Counted from the first letter of the stretch, positions 15,402 through 24,474 are shown. The stretch: DNA of 54,476 nucleotides from Candidatus Saccharimonadota bacterium (GCA_017512045.1 JAFWHE010000003.1:1-54476); one strand, 5' to 3'. Notes: a model not told the origin generated them from the sequence alone. Translations and numbers: made by a program.

Positions 15402-16043
15402 TTAGAAATTAATTTCTTTTAGGATATCGCCCATTTTCTCCTGCATTTGCTCTACTGTACCATCGTTTAAGATATAATAATCAGCCGCAGCAATCGGACC
15501 ACCTTTTTCTAGATTCTCTATCTCGCTACGATCACGTTCACGAATTTCTTCTGCGTTAAATGGACGTTCTGGACGTGCAGCAACTCTCTTATAACGAAGC
15601 TTGCGCGGAACAACAATAGCCACAAAAGTTAGCATCTTCGGGAATTCTTTTTTTAGAGTTTTATATTCTGTCCAAGAATACACGCCATCCAACACGATGC
15701 GCTTCTGTCCGGCCCGCATAAGATCATGCACTTCGTCAATCACTTGACGAACTACCCAATCTTTCCCTTCCGTCTCGCGAATCATTTCACGGAAATGCTT
15801 CTCACTTTCACCGTCTGGAGTGCGTTCTACACCGCGTTTGGCCATTTCTTTGTAAATCATCCCGCCGAAATAAACCTTTGGATAGCCTTTTTCCGTCAGA
15901 TAATCAACTGCGACAGATTTACCACTGCCACTCATGCCAACAATGGCAATAATCTTTACATTATCTTTATTTTCGCGAATTGCATCCGCCTCTGCCTGAA
16001 TCTTAGTATCAGTCAGCACCTCGTTTTTCGTCTTCTCACTCAT
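15402..16043 (-). CDS. P-loop nucleotide kinase, dephospho-CoA kinase-like
   Basis: The 213-aa protein has the Walker A motif GMSGSGKS near its N-terminus, a substrate-side region FGGMIYKEMAKRG, a RERDRSEIENLEKGG stretch typical of CoaE-like lids, and GGPIAAADYYILNDG near the end. This resembles dephospho-CoA kinase and its archaeal relatives; the substrate is not certain. I chose the ATG at 16043 rather than an upstream one because a TGGTATAAT extended -10 ends 6 nt before it, predicting a leaderless mRNA. The polA gene follows downstream. Confidence 0.85.
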   Translation of the reverse strand: MSEKTKNEVLTDTKIQAEADAIRENKDNVKIIAIVGMSGSGKSVAVDYLTEKGYPKVYFGGMIYKEMAKRGVERTPDGESEKHFREMIRETEGKDWVVRQVIDEVHDLMRAGQKRIVLDGVYSWTEYKTLKKEFPKMLTFVAIVVPRKLRYKRVAARPERPFNAEEIRERDRSEIENLEKGGPIAAADYYILNDGTVEQMQEKMGDILKEINF

Positions 16044-16049
16044 AAGATT

Positions 16050-16058
16050 ATTATACCA
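16050..16058 (-). promoter_or_regulatory. Extended -10 of the CoaE-like kinase, leaderless type
   Basis: TGGTATAAT on the minus strand, six bases before the chosen ATG. It places transcription initiation at or next to the start codon and argues against the longer frame. Confidence 0.75.
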
Positions 16059-16091
16059 TACATGCCTGATAGAAATCCGGCGATGCATACT

Positions 16092-17054
16092 TTACGATTT
16101 CGTAATCACATTTATTGCTTTATCAGATTTCTTCACGACCAGCTCTGTCAATTGCACTCGTTTATACTCGCCTTCTGCCTGGATTTCTATTTCTGATGGG
16201 GTAGAAAAATCTATCTTGGTCTCCTGTGACATTACCTTACCCGGCAAGTGAAATAATATGCTTTTCATCATGAACACACCCAGACGGAAAACGTTTTTCA
16301 ACTTACCATGAGAAACCAAATATTCATCCTTCCTTTGCCAATAATTTCCGCCCTTCATCATCTTCGCTACTGTGTCACTATTAACAAATAATACATCTGT
16401 GGTCCGCCTACCACGAGTAATATTTTTTCTACCGTTTTTAGCAATTCTCATATTATTAATCGGTGTATCATTAAGCTGAATATCTGGTGGGAGAAAATTG
16501 CGTTTCCTACTGCTGAAATACCATCGCATGAGTTTCTTAATAGAATAGGCTAGGCGCTTTTTGCCCTTTTTGAGGCTATTTCTAGTATCCTTCACATTGA
16601 ACTCTTCTGTGCTCTCAGCAAACATACCAATAGAAAAATAACACGCGGCATACCGGAAAAACTCACCATTTATCCTAGCTTCTAGCGGATATAATTGCCT
16701 AATGGAACCTCTTTGGAAATCTGCCAACAAGTCCTCGCATTTATGCTCACCCAACATATTCGCCATATCGTTGAAATTGCCATATCCTAGCACACCCAAA
16801 GTAACCTTTGCCTCAGTCATCATCGCCGCGTTTAACCCGACGGTTGCAGTACCATCTCCACCCGCTACCAATATCAAATCACCATCCATCAAAATCTTGG
16901 TCAGATTCTTAGCATTTTCTTCTACTGGTATCTGCTTCACTTCATATTTGCCAACTTGATAGCCTTTTATTGCGCGCATCGGCTTAATCACCTCATCCTG
17001 GATTAAGGCCTGTTTAGAAGACCTAGGATTATAAACGATTATTACCCGCTGCAT
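16092..17054 (-). CDS. Diacylglycerol kinase family lipid kinase
   Basis: The 320-aa protein starts RVIIVYNPRSSKQA and has the catalytic glycine loop VAGGDGTATVGLNA around residues 62-75, followed by LGVLGYGNFNDMA. Members phosphorylate diacylglycerol or related lipids at the membrane. The C-terminal beta-sandwich region is present and length is normal. It begins 3 bp after the stop of the VirB2-like gene and is probably co-transcribed from the rpoD promoter. Substrate is not predictable. Confidence 0.9.
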   Translation of the reverse strand: MQRVIIVYNPRSSKQALIQDEVIKPMRAIKGYQVGKYEVKQIPVEENAKNLTKILMDGDLILVAGGDGTATVGLNAAMMTEAKVTLGVLGYGNFNDMANMLGEHKCEDLLADFQRGSIRQLYPLEARINGEFFRYAACYFSIGMFAESTEEFNVKDTRNSLKKGKKRLAYSIKKLMRWYFSSRKRNFLPPDIQLNDTPINNMRIAKNGRKNITRGRRTTDVLFVNSDTVAKMMKGGNYWQRKDEYLVSHGKLKNVFRLGVFMMKSILFHLPGKVMSQETKIDFSTPSEIEIQAEGEYKRVQLTELVVKKSDKAINVITKS

Positions 17055-17057
17055 CGG

Positions 17058-17480
17058 TTAGCTGCTACCCTTGAGAGCCCCGCCCGGCAAAATCCACTGC
17101 AAGAATCCCCACATCACCGCATAAATCGCAAGGCCTATCACTATATTGATAATCCGAGATTTGGCCTTTGTCATCTGCTGCTCATTATCGCGTGCAGTCA
17201 AATACATAACACCAGAAATCACGATACCCAGCGTACCAGCGATACCCACGCCATAGGTCAGAATTGTTAATGCGATATTAAGAACACAAAATATTCCAGC
17301 ACCTTTGCTATCTTCTGCTTTGTCGCCACAACTGGTAAGAATACTAGTTTTATCACCCTGGCTATAAGTACTTTCGCCTTCCTCCGCCATCACTGGCTGA
17401 GTAGTCAGCATAAAAGAAGAAAAAACCATAGTCAAAGAAACTATGCTGGTTGTGACAATATTGATAATTTTTTTAAGCAT
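17058..17480 (-). CDS. VirB2/TrbC-like pilin or small membrane protein
   Basis: The 140-aa protein has a signal peptide ending near PVMA-EE (residue about 32), a loop with two cysteines (CGDK..GIFC) and two hydrophobic helices with a short basic turn between them (AAs about 66-95 and 108-132). This layout fits VirB2/TrbC-type pilins and small CPR membrane proteins often annotated as pilin. A GAGGAGG Shine-Dalgarno site is close to the ATG. It follows rpoD by 12 bp and precedes the lipid kinase by 3 bp. Confidence 0.75.
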   Translation of the reverse strand: MLKKIINIVTTSIVSLTMVFSSFMLTTQPVMAEEGESTYSQGDKTSILTSCGDKAEDSKGAGIFCVLNIALTILTYGVGIAGTLGIVISGVMYLTARDNEQQMTKAKSRIINIVIGLAIYAVMWGFLQWILPGGALKGSS

Positions 17481-17492
17481 TTTCCTCCTCTT

Positions 17493-18464
17493 TTATCTCA
17501 AATACTCATGCAATTTCTTAGTGTCCTTGTGTTTGCGCAACTTAGAAAGAGCCTTCGCTTCTATCTGACGAATACGCTCGCGAGTGACAGAAAACTCTGC
17601 ACCTACTTCTTCCAAAGTATGCGGACGACCGCCACCAATACCAAAACGCAACTTGATAATCTTCTGTTCCCTCTCTGATAGTGTAGAAATAATCGTAGCA
17701 AGCTGTTCCTTCAAAATCTGATTAGCAGCAGAATCTTCTGGCGAGACACGCTCCTCATCCTCTACGAAATCGCCCAACACGGAATCTTCATCATCACCAT
17801 CACGGCCAACGCTCTGGTCCAGTGATGCAATGTCTTGTTTAATCTTCATCACATATTCTACTTTTTCTGGCTCCATGTCCATTTCTTTGGCAATCTCTTC
17901 CACAGTCGGTTCACGATTCAACTCCTGGGTGAGCTTGCGCGTAGCACGAAGAACTTTATTAATAGTTTCTACCATATGCACTGGAATACGAATAGTCCTA
18001 GCCTGGTCTGCAATCGCACGGGTAATCGCCTGACGAATCCACCAAGTAGCATAAGTAGAAAATTTAAATCCTTTTTCTGGATCAAACTTCTCTACTGCAC
18101 GTAATAAGCCAGTATTTCCCTCTTGAATCAAATCCAATAAATCAAGTCCTCGTCCAGAATAACGCTTAGCAATGGATACAACCAGACGCATATTAGCTTC
18201 TGCTAGTTTGTCCTTGGCCTTTTTGTCACCCTTAATTACGCGCTGAGCGAGATCTGCCTCTTCTTCTGGAGTAAGTAGTGGGATTTTACCAATCTCACGC
18301 AAATACAAACGGACAGAATCATCTGCAAAAGCATCTACATTGTCAACGGTAATCGCTAATTCTTCGTCTGAGAGCTCTTCCTCATCAGCGAGATCACCCA
18401 TGCCAGGCTCTTCCTGGTCCATCAAAGTTCCAGCGTTCAAAATATCATCTTTATCTTGTATCAT
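17493..18464 (-). CDS. rpoD: RNA polymerase sigma factor RpoD
   Basis: This is the primary sigma factor. The 323-aa product lacks region 1.1 and the large non-conserved insert but has regions 1.2 ([20 protein letters not shown]), 2 ([29 protein letters not shown]), 3 and 4 ([20 protein letters not shown]). I start it at 18464 (MIQDKDD): a promoter TTGATA-17 bp-TATAAT ends 7 nt before this ATG, and the longer frame would start inside that promoter. A leaderless mRNA is predicted. It heads an apparent operon with the pilin-like and lipid kinase genes; its -35 lies in the end of dnaG. Confidence 0.97.
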   Translation of the reverse strand: MIQDKDDILNAGTLMDQEEPGMGDLADEEELSDEELAITVDNVDAFADDSVRLYLREIGKIPLLTPEEEADLAQRVIKGDKKAKDKLAEANMRLVVSIAKRYSGRGLDLLDLIQEGNTGLLRAVEKFDPEKGFKFSTYATWWIRQAITRAIADQARTIRIPVHMVETINKVLRATRKLTQELNREPTVEEIAKEMDMEPEKVEYVMKIKQDIASLDQSVGRDGDDEDSVLGDFVEDEERVSPEDSAANQILKEQLATIISTLSEREQKIIKLRFGIGGGRPHTLEEVGAEFSVTRERIRQIEAKALSKLRKHKDTKKLHEYLR

Positions 18465-18471
18465 TAGAAAA

Positions 18472-18500
18472 ATTATACTAGATACAGAACAAAATATCAA
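18472..18500 (-). promoter_or_regulatory. Promoter of rpoD with a -35 inside dnaG
   Basis: Minus-strand TTGATA (18495-18500), a 17-bp spacer, and TATAAT (18472-18477). Seven bases separate the hexamer from the chosen ATG, so transcript and reading frame start together. Confidence 0.8.
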
Positions 18501-20113
18501 CCTTTTTGTAGCTTCTGGATTTCACGCAAAATATCTTTAGACTTCTCGTCATCGTCTTCATATTTTTCTAGCTCTTCCGTTAGCTCAGCAATTTTAGCTG
18601 ATTTTGTTTCCTGCTGGTATTGCTTAAGCATATCTTTGACATCTTTTTTTAACTCGCCAGTAGGCTGATTCTTGTATTTTGTATCATAAATCAATGATAA
18701 TTCTTCTATTCTCACTTCATCATTTGGCAATTCCAAGTTTATTTCTCTGCCGGCTTCTCCGCCAAAAATCATAATCGCCATCAAACTATCTTCTAGGAAT
18801 TTCACACGCTTAGCTTGAGATTCCTTATTCTTGATAGGTTTTAGTCTCTTGACCGTGGAAGTACTAATCTTCTTTTGTTGTAAATCTTCTACTGACACAT
18901 CCAGCCTCTTTGCTACATTCTGCTCGTAATGTTTCCGTACAACTGGATCAGAGAGGTATGATATGAGCTTCATAGCTATATCGGAATATTCTTTCTTCCC
19001 TCTAGCACTAAGGAGATCTAGTTTTTCCTCATATTTATCAAGTAGCCAATCTACTGCTGGCTTACATGATTCTACAGCCTTTTTCCATAGTTCTGGATCT
19101 TTCTGAATTAATTCATCAGGATCTTTAGCGCCATGATAATCAGAAATAACGGATAAGTTAATTCCCATATTACCAGCAATATTAATTGCCCGCTCAGTCG
19201 CACTAACACCCGCATCATCACCATCATAAGCCAACCTTACATCGTTAGTGAGATGAGAAATAATCTTTAAATGCTGCTCCGTCATTGCAGTACCACTAGT
19301 CGCAACAGTCTGTCGCACGCCAGCTTGATGTGAAGAAATCACATCCATATTTCCTTCCACGATGACGATATAATTATTCCGCCTAATAGCCTCCTTGGCA
19401 TGATAAAGTCCAAAAATAAAACGCGACTTATTAAATAATAGTGTCTCTGGAGTATTCAGGTATTTTGGCTCACCATCACCCAGGATTCTCCCGGTATAGC
19501 CAATTACTTGCCCATTTGTATCTATGAATGGCACCATCATTCGACCACGGAACAAATCTCCGTCATATTGATTCAGCAAACCAGCATCTTTCATCTCATT
19601 TTTAGAAAAGCCTTTTTTCTCCAAAAATGCTTTTAAGGCTCTGCCGACACTCGGAGAATAACCAATTCGGAATTCTTTTACCGTCGCGCGGCTCATATTT
19701 CTCTTATAAAAAACATATTCACAAACTGATTTATTCTTCATCAATGCCACCTGATAATATTTGGTGGCAAGTTCCAAGACCTCTTTGGCGCGGGCTTTTT
19801 TCTGTGCAATTTTTTTGTCACCCACACTGTATTTTTGTAGCTCCACACCCGCCTGAGCAGCCAATTTTTCTAATGCTTCTCGGAAGGAAATTCCTTCTAC
19901 CTCCATGACGAAAGAAAACACATCCCCGCCTTTGTTAGCGGAAAAATCATGCCAAATACCTTTTTCTGGCGACACCATAAAAGACGGGGTTTTGTCCACT
20001 CCCCAGGGACTACGTCCTTTCAAAGTCCTACCAGCACGTTTCAGCTCAATATATTGCCCAACTACATCTTCTATGGAAAGCCTAGTTTTGATTTCCTCCT
20101 TCGCATCTTCCAT
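18497..20113 (-). CDS. dnaG: DNA primase without zinc-finger cysteines
   Basis: DnaG makes RNA primers for replication. The 538-aa protein has an N-terminal CHC2-like domain and a TOPRIM core ([32 protein letters not shown]). In the N-terminal domain the usual CPFH reads SPWG (in [15 protein letters not shown]) and the usual HCFGCG reads HDFSAN, so all zinc ligands except one His are lost while the flanking fold is kept. A TGATATAAT ends 6 nt before the ATG, predicting a leaderless mRNA. It is divergent from the next gene. Confidence 0.95.
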   Translation of the reverse strand: MEDAKEEIKTRLSIEDVVGQYIELKRAGRTLKGRSPWGVDKTPSFMVSPEKGIWHDFSANKGGDVFSFVMEVEGISFREALEKLAAQAGVELQKYSVGDKKIAQKKARAKEVLELATKYYQVALMKNKSVCEYVFYKRNMSRATVKEFRIGYSPSVGRALKAFLEKKGFSKNEMKDAGLLNQYDGDLFRGRMMVPFIDTNGQVIGYTGRILGDGEPKYLNTPETLLFNKSRFIFGLYHAKEAIRRNNYIVIVEGNMDVISSHQAGVRQTVATSGTAMTEQHLKIISHLTNDVRLAYDGDDAGVSATERAINIAGNMGINLSVISDYHGAKDPDELIQKDPELWKKAVESCKPAVDWLLDKYEEKLDLLSARGKKEYSDIAMKLISYLSDPVVRKHYEQNVAKRLDVSVEDLQQKKISTSTVKRLKPIKNKESQAKRVKFLEDSLMAIMIFGGEAGREINLELPNDEVRIEELSLIYDTKYKNQPTGELKKDVKDMLKQYQQETKSAKIAELTEELEKYEDDDEKSKDILREIQKLQKG

Positions 20114-20119
20114 GTCTCT

Positions 20120-20128
20120 ATTATATCA
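20120..20128 (-). promoter_or_regulatory. Extended -10 of dnaG, leaderless type
   Basis: TGATATAAT on the minus strand, six bases before the dnaG ATG, back to back with the promoter at 20161-20169. Confidence 0.75.
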
Positions 20129-20160
20129 GAGGAGAGAAATTTTTGTCTTTTTTCTATCTG

Positions 20161-20169
20161 TGTTATAAT
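20161..20169 (+). promoter_or_regulatory. Extended -10 of the 209-aa membrane protein, leaderless type
   Basis: TGTTATAAT, six bases before the ATG at 20176. It rules out the in-frame upstream ATG at 20143. Confidence 0.75.
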
Positions 20170-20175
20170 AAGCAT

Positions 20176-20805
20176 ATGAATAATAAGGAATATCTGGAAA
20201 AAATCGCAAAAGATACCCGCACTAACAAAATGCAGCAGAAAAAGTTCCTTGGACTGAACCTTTCCCCGAATACTATTAAGCTGCTCATTGGTGGTGCAAT
20301 TTTGGTATTCGTGATAATGATTTTTGGCATGATTTTTAGTGGTGATGGCAACAAAGAACGCGATTACGTCGACAAGGTATACCTACGCGCAAGTAACCTT
20401 ATTAGCGAGACTGGAAATTATACGAAGCTAGTCAAATCTTCACAACTACGTTCTATGGGTAATTCCCTGGTTGCAATTCTGACAGAAACTCAATACGCAA
20501 TTGGTACATCATTGAAGGAAGATTTCGGTGCTAAATCCCTAGAAAAACCAAACAAAGAAAAAACTAAAACCGACGAAGATGCGGTAATGGTGGAATACCT
20601 AGAAACATTAGAGAATGGACGGCTAAATGGCATACTGGACCGTGTCTATACGCGTGAGGTAGCTTACCAAATTGGTATGCTGATTTCTGCCGAACAAGAT
20701 GCTTATACCCGTACCAAGAAAGATAACCTCCGCACTGCGCTAGAAAAATCTATGACGAATTTGGATACGCTGTATAACCAGTTCAATGAGTTTTCAGCGG
20801 AATAG
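20176..20805 (+). CDS. Single-pass membrane hypothetical protein
   Basis: This 209-aa protein is not recognised. A charged cytoplasmic N-terminus of about 35 residues is followed by one hydrophobic helix (LLIGGAILVFVIMIFGMIF) and a helical, charged outer domain of about 150 residues with no cysteine. The start follows from the leaderless promoter 6 nt upstream. It is divergent from dnaG and ends about 20 bp before a FISUMP cassette on the same strand. Orthologues could be widespread in the lineage, but I cannot name a family. Confidence 0.88.
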   Translation: MNNKEYLEKIAKDTRTNKMQQKKFLGLNLSPNTIKLLIGGAILVFVIMIFGMIFSGDGNKERDYVDKVYLRASNLISETGNYTKLVKSSQLRSMGNSLVAILTETQYAIGTSLKEDFGAKSLEKPNKEKTKTDEDAVMVEYLETLENGRLNGILDRVYTREVAYQIGMLISAEQDAYTRTKKDNLRTALEKSMTNLDTLYNQFNEFSAE

Positions 20806-20814
20806 CATATAGGA

Positions 20815-21054
20815 AGCCCCTGACTCCACTGGTAGCCTTGGTGCAAGATCTTATCCATTGTCGTATGTATATTCTGGCAGCTATTACTGGGTTACGGGTA
20901 GGCTTTACCACCAGACGGTGTATGGCGACTATTGGTCATCTAGTATAGTTAGTAGCGCCGATAGTTACAACCTGGATATGAATAATACGCGCTTGGTTAA
21001 GGCGAATAACAATAATAAGCGCCGCGGGCTCGCTCTGCGTTGCGTTTTTGTCTG
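20815..21054 (+). pseudogene. FISUMP-domain cassette C5, type A, 52-bp head class
   Basis: It encodes STGSLGARSYPLSYVYSG, a core (SYYWVTGRLYHQT, DYWSSSIV) and the tail ALRCVFV with a TGA. Positions 20827-20878 are identical to the heads of C4 and C9. Against C9 (26.8 kb) 20 of 58 core codons differ: 18 are replacements and two silent, and most replacements fit mutation of A in AAC/AAT-type codons. It starts just after the stop of the membrane-protein gene and runs into type B cassette C6. No start or ribosome binding site is visible. Confidence 0.75.
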
Positions 21055-21320
21055 AGCCAACCGATCCAGATGCTGGTACTAACCGTACTAATGCTGTGAG
21101 TAGGGATAATTTGATGAATGGAATGGGACTAAAATATGATGGGCATTACAGTGAAACTTCATTGAATAATATTGGCCTAGGTGTGGGTTTGTGGTCAATT
21201 AATACTCGTGACTATAGCACTGCATATAATTTAGTTTTTAGCAATACTGGTGATCATATATATCCTCAAAGTCGCAATAATAAATACTTTGGTTTCGGTG
21301 TGCGCTGTGTGTCAAATTCA
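21055..21320 (+). pseudogene. FISUMP-domain cassette C6, type B
   Basis: It encodes a head like PTDPDAGTNRTNAVSRDNLM, a type B core and the tail GFGVRCVS. The 33-bp block 21090-21122 is identical in C3 and C10. It is fused head to tail to C5 through a junction that recurs at 27.0 kb (CTGCGTTGCG, a few T-rich bases, then CCAACCGATCCAGATGCTGG). It converges with C7. Confidence 0.7.
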
Positions 21321-21327
21321 AATACTA

Positions 21328-21606
21328 ATCTTTATCACACAACGCAAATTATAGCCATTACGTTTATTGTTACTGTTTGCCACTTTTAGATATTTTTCAT
21401 AAATTTTTAGGGTATTTACACTGGTTCCATGAATAATGGTTGCTGACCAGTAGAAGCTGCCTTTATTTGTGGATTGATTATAGAGCATGCCTGTCTGCCA
21501 AGTCCCCATCCCACTGTATATATAAGATAGTGGATAGCTCCTGATACCACGATTCCCACTCTCATTATCCCCATACCCATAGGTAGTGAATAAATAGGAC
21601 CAGGAT
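21328..21606 (-). pseudogene. FISUMP-domain cassette C7, type A, 38-bp head class
   Basis: The minus strand encodes a head with YGYGDNESG, then RGIRSYPLSYIYSG, a diverged core (MGTWQTGMLYNQS, SFYWSATII) and the tail NLRCVIKISI. Positions 21556-21593 match C1 and C8 heads exactly. It lies downstream of mscL on the same strand beyond a terminator and meets C6 tail to tail. Confidence 0.7.
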
Positions 21607-21618
21607 AGTAAGGGAACA

Positions 21619-21647
21619 AAAAACTGGGCTTTGTCAGCCCAGTTTTA
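21619..21647. terminator. Terminator of mscL
   Basis: AAACTGGGCT and AGCCCAGTTT form a 10-bp stem with A/T flanks on both sides. It separates mscL from cassette C7 and could act in both directions. Confidence 0.8.
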
Positions 21648-21662
21648 TTAGTTGATGATAAG

Positions 21663-22157
21663 TTATTTCTTAGCTTTTTTGTCTGCTTTTAGCTCGTCAC
21701 GAATTTCTTTGAGGAGCTTAATAGTCTCATCAGAGACAGCTTTTTCTTCCTTCTTTTCTTTGGCCTCTGCCTTTTCTTCTTTTTCTGCTTCAGCTTTGTC
21801 AGCACGCTTGGTGACGGATTTAGCTTTTTCGTTGATTTTATTGATGGCGCGAATTACTACGAAGAGTGAGAACGCGATAATCAAGAAATTCACAACACTC
21901 TGAATGAAACTTCCGTAGCGAATAACTGCTGCGGTATTTCCACCGAAGAAATTGTGGATTGTAATGCTAAGGTCGGAGAAATTGACACCACCAATGATTA
22001 ACCCGACTATTGGCATAATAATATCATTAACAAGAGCATTGACGATGGATGTAAAAGCTGCACCGATGACCATACCTACGGCGAGATCCATTACACTGCC
22101 TTGGCTAATAAATTTTTTGAATTCTTTGACGAATTCTGAATCATTAATTTTTCCCAT
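21663..22157 (-). CDS. mscL: Large-conductance mechanosensitive channel
   Basis: MscL is a homopentameric emergency valve against hypo-osmotic shock. The 164-aa product has the N-terminal amphipathic helix, TM1 (VMDLAVGMVIGAAFTSIVNA), the periplasmic loop and TM2 (FLIIAFSLFVVIRAINKI). The C-terminal cytoplasmic helix is longer and more charged than usual (KEEKAEAKEKKEEKAVSD), adding about 25 residues to the typical 130-140. Only a weak extended -10 (TGTTAATAT) is seen upstream. Confidence 0.96.
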   Translation of the reverse strand: MGKINDSEFVKEFKKFISQGSVMDLAVGMVIGAAFTSIVNALVNDIIMPIVGLIIGGVNFSDLSITIHNFFGGNTAAVIRYGSFIQSVVNFLIIAFSLFVVIRAINKINEKAKSVTKRADKAEAEKEEKAEAKEKKEEKAVSDETIKLLKEIRDELKADKKAKK

Positions 22158-22235
22158 AATACCTACATATTAACACATATTGCAGTATTTGTAAAGAAAA
22201 ACTTCCTCGTTATATATTATTTCTCAAATCATAAT

Positions 22236-22509
22236 CCTACTTATTCACTACCTATGGGTATGGGGATAATGAGAGTGGAAATCATGGTGTTAGGAGCTAC
22301 CCGTTATCATACGTTTTGCCAGGACTTTATTATTGGAGCAATGGTAGGTTTTTCTTTAGTACGAATGAAGGACGCTATTTATCATCCAGTACGCTAAATG
22401 CAGTTGATAACTATATCTTGTATATGAATTATAGCGGCACTCGGCTATTTCAAAGCGGCAATAACAAGCGTACCGGCAACCTTTTGCGTTGTGTGTCACA
22501 CAACGCAAA
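22236..22509 (+). pseudogene. FISUMP-domain cassette C8, type A, ending in a palindrome
   Basis: It encodes FTTYGYGDNESGNHGVRSYP, a strongly diverged core (GLYYWSNGRFFFST) and the tail LLRCVSHNAK. Positions 22241-22278 match C1 and C7 heads. The LRCV end is fused to an inverted copy of a cassette tail, making a 27-bp palindrome at 22483-22509 that ends about 20 bp from the groEL stop. So a second, opposite-strand cassette was probably removed except for its last bases. Confidence 0.7.
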
Positions 22510-22527
22510 GTAAGTGCCCTACTGGAA

Positions 22528-24153
22528 TTAATACATTCCACCCATATCGCCACCAGCAGGAGCTGCTGGTTCTTTTTCTGGAACCTCCACAATGAGCGCA
22601 CCCATAGTAATAGTAGTTGCAGCGATAGAGATTGCATTCTGGACCGCTTCTCGTGTGACACGTGCTGGGTCAATGATGCCAGCTTTCTTTAAATCAATCA
22701 GCTCATCAGATGGGTTCATCACGTTGATACCGTAACCAGGTTTCTTAGAAGTTTCTACTTTTGCTAATAGGGCCTGTGCATTGAGACCAGCGTTTTCCAT
22801 AATCGTGATAAATGGTGTTTTCATAGCATTTTTCACGATAGTGGCGCCAGCATCATCGCCCTTAATCTCATTAGACAGATTAAGTAGAGTTACGCCACCA
22901 CCAGGCACGATACCCTCGGAAAGGGCAGCCTTAGTCGCAGCAACTGCATCATCCACACGGAATTTTTTCTCATCAATTTCTGTTTCCGTTGCACCACCGA
23001 CTTTGATAACAGCAACTTTGCCAGAAAGCGCAGCAGCACGCTTCTCAAACTCACCCCGCTCATAGTCAGATGTAGCAAGTTCCGCCTGAGAATTAATTAA
23101 ACCAATTCTAGCAGCTACTTCCTTAGCAGAGCCAGCACCCTTGATGATAGTGGATTCGTCCTTCGTAGCGATAACTTTCTGAGCAGAGCCAAGCACTTCC
23201 ATACCCGCTTCTTCTAGTTTGATTCCCTTATCTTCGGATACGACAGTAGCATCAGTAAGAATAGCAATGTCTTCCATAATCTCTTTACGACGATCACCAA
23301 AGGAAGGAGCCTTCAAAACAAGAGTATTAAACACGCCTTTGAGTTTATTAAGAACGAGCAGGCTCAGGGCTTCGCCCTCCACTTCTTCCGCAATAATTAC
23401 AAGGTCCTTCTTCCCTGCCTGGGCACACTTTTCTAGAAGTGGCAAAATATCACTAGCGGCAGAAATCTTTTTCTCCGCGACTAAAATCAGTGGCTTCTCG
23501 AAAATTGCTTCCTGACGATTGACATCTGTAACAAAGAACGGAGAAGAATAACCCTTGTCATAAGAAAAGCCTTCTACAATTTCCTGTTCCATCTCCAAGC
23601 CCTGGCCAGCTTCTACTGTCACTACACCATCTTTACCAATCTTAGAGATTACTTCCGCAATCAATTTACCAATCTCTGCATCACCAGCAGAAATCGTAGC
23701 GACTTCGGCGACCTTCTTATCATCACCTGCAATTTTTTCAGCTACTTTATCTATGCCTTTAATGATTTCTGCGCCAGCCTTTTCAATTCCCTTGCGTAAT
23801 TCCATTGGGTTAACACCCGCAGCAATCAACTTGTTTGCCTCAGAGATAATGTTATATGTCAAAACTGTAACAGTAGTGGTGCCATCGCCAGCAACTTTAT
23901 TAAGCTTCTGGGCAGCGGTCTTAATTAGTTTAGCGCCAATCTGTTCGCCCAGGTTATCATCTGTCGCGCCAAGGTCTACTGCCTCTGCCACTGTTACACC
24001 ATCATGAGTAATAGTTGGAGCACCATAAGACTTTTCTATCACCACATTTTGTCCTTTAGGGCCATAGGTTACCTTTACTGCATCATATAATTGCTTTGCA
24101 CCAGAGAGAACCTTATCCCTCGCTTCTGCGTTATAAAAAATCTTCTTTGCCAT
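22528..24153 (-). CDS. groEL: Chaperonin GroEL
   Basis: GroEL is the double-ring ATP-dependent folding chaperonin. The 541-aa protein has the expected N-terminus (AKKIFYNAEARDKVLSGAKQ), the ATP-site region GDGTTTVTVLTYNII and a shortened C-terminal tail GGDMGGMY. It follows groES by 19 bp in one operon under a CIRCE operator. Its 3' end abuts a FISUMP cassette remnant, with no obvious terminator in between. Confidence 0.98.
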   Translation of the reverse strand: MAKKIFYNAEARDKVLSGAKQLYDAVKVTYGPKGQNVVIEKSYGAPTITHDGVTVAEAVDLGATDDNLGEQIGAKLIKTAAQKLNKVAGDGTTTVTVLTYNIISEANKLIAAGVNPMELRKGIEKAGAEIIKGIDKVAEKIAGDDKKVAEVATISAGDAEIGKLIAEVISKIGKDGVVTVEAGQGLEMEQEIVEGFSYDKGYSSPFFVTDVNRQEAIFEKPLILVAEKKISAASDILPLLEKCAQAGKKDLVIIAEEVEGEALSLLVLNKLKGVFNTLVLKAPSFGDRRKEIMEDIAILTDATVVSEDKGIKLEEAGMEVLGSAQKVIATKDESTIIKGAGSAKEVAARIGLINSQAELATSDYERGEFEKRAAALSGKVAVIKVGGATETEIDEKKFRVDDAVAATKAALSEGIVPGGGVTLLNLSNEIKGDDAGATIVKNAMKTPFITIMENAGLNAQALLAKVETSKKPGYGINVMNPSDELIDLKKAGIIDPARVTREAVQNAISIAATTITMGALIVEVPEKEPAAPAGGDMGGMY

Positions 24154-24172
24154 AATTCTCCTTTCTTTATAG

Positions 24173-24427
24173 TTACATTGTCGCTAAAATATCTTCTTCG
24201 GCGACAATAATATAATCCTCATCGTCCATCTTAATATTAGTGGTGGAATATTCTTTGTAAACAATTTTGTCACCTTTTTTGATGCTTTTTACCTCTGGCC
24301 CAACTGCTTCTACTACTGCATAGGCCGGAGTTTCCTTCGCTTCGCCCAGCAGAATACCAGATTTAGTCTTAGTTAGAGGTGCTTCTTTTTTTGCTACTAC
24401 CTTATCTTTTAACGGTTTTATTGCCAT
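24173..24427 (-). CDS. groES: Co-chaperonin GroES
   Basis: GroES caps the GroEL ring. The 84-aa product is short for the family (about 95) but has the start AIKPLKDKVVAKKE, the mobile-loop region TKSGILLGEAKETPAYAVV, and VGPEVKSIKKGDKIVYKEY. An AAAGGAG site lies before the ATG. It is the first gene of the groES-groEL operon. Confidence 0.97.
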   Translation of the reverse strand: MAIKPLKDKVVAKKEAPLTKTKSGILLGEAKETPAYAVVEAVGPEVKSIKKGDKIVYKEYSTTNIKMDDEDYIIVAEEDILATM

Positions 24428-24446
24428 ATTTAACTCCTTTTCATCT

Positions 24447-24474
24447 ATTGTAGCGCAAAAATTAGCACTGTCAA
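24447..24474 (-). promoter_or_regulatory. Promoter of groES-groEL
   Basis: Minus-strand TTGACA (24469-24474), a 16-bp spacer, and TACAAT (24447-24452). The -35 lies inside the CIRCE operator, so repressor binding would block polymerase. Confidence 0.8.

Noticed and set aside
20806-21646. Integron-like gene cassettes with attC sites
   Set aside because: The shared ends lie within coding homology, orientations are mixed, and no integrase or attC-type fold is visible.
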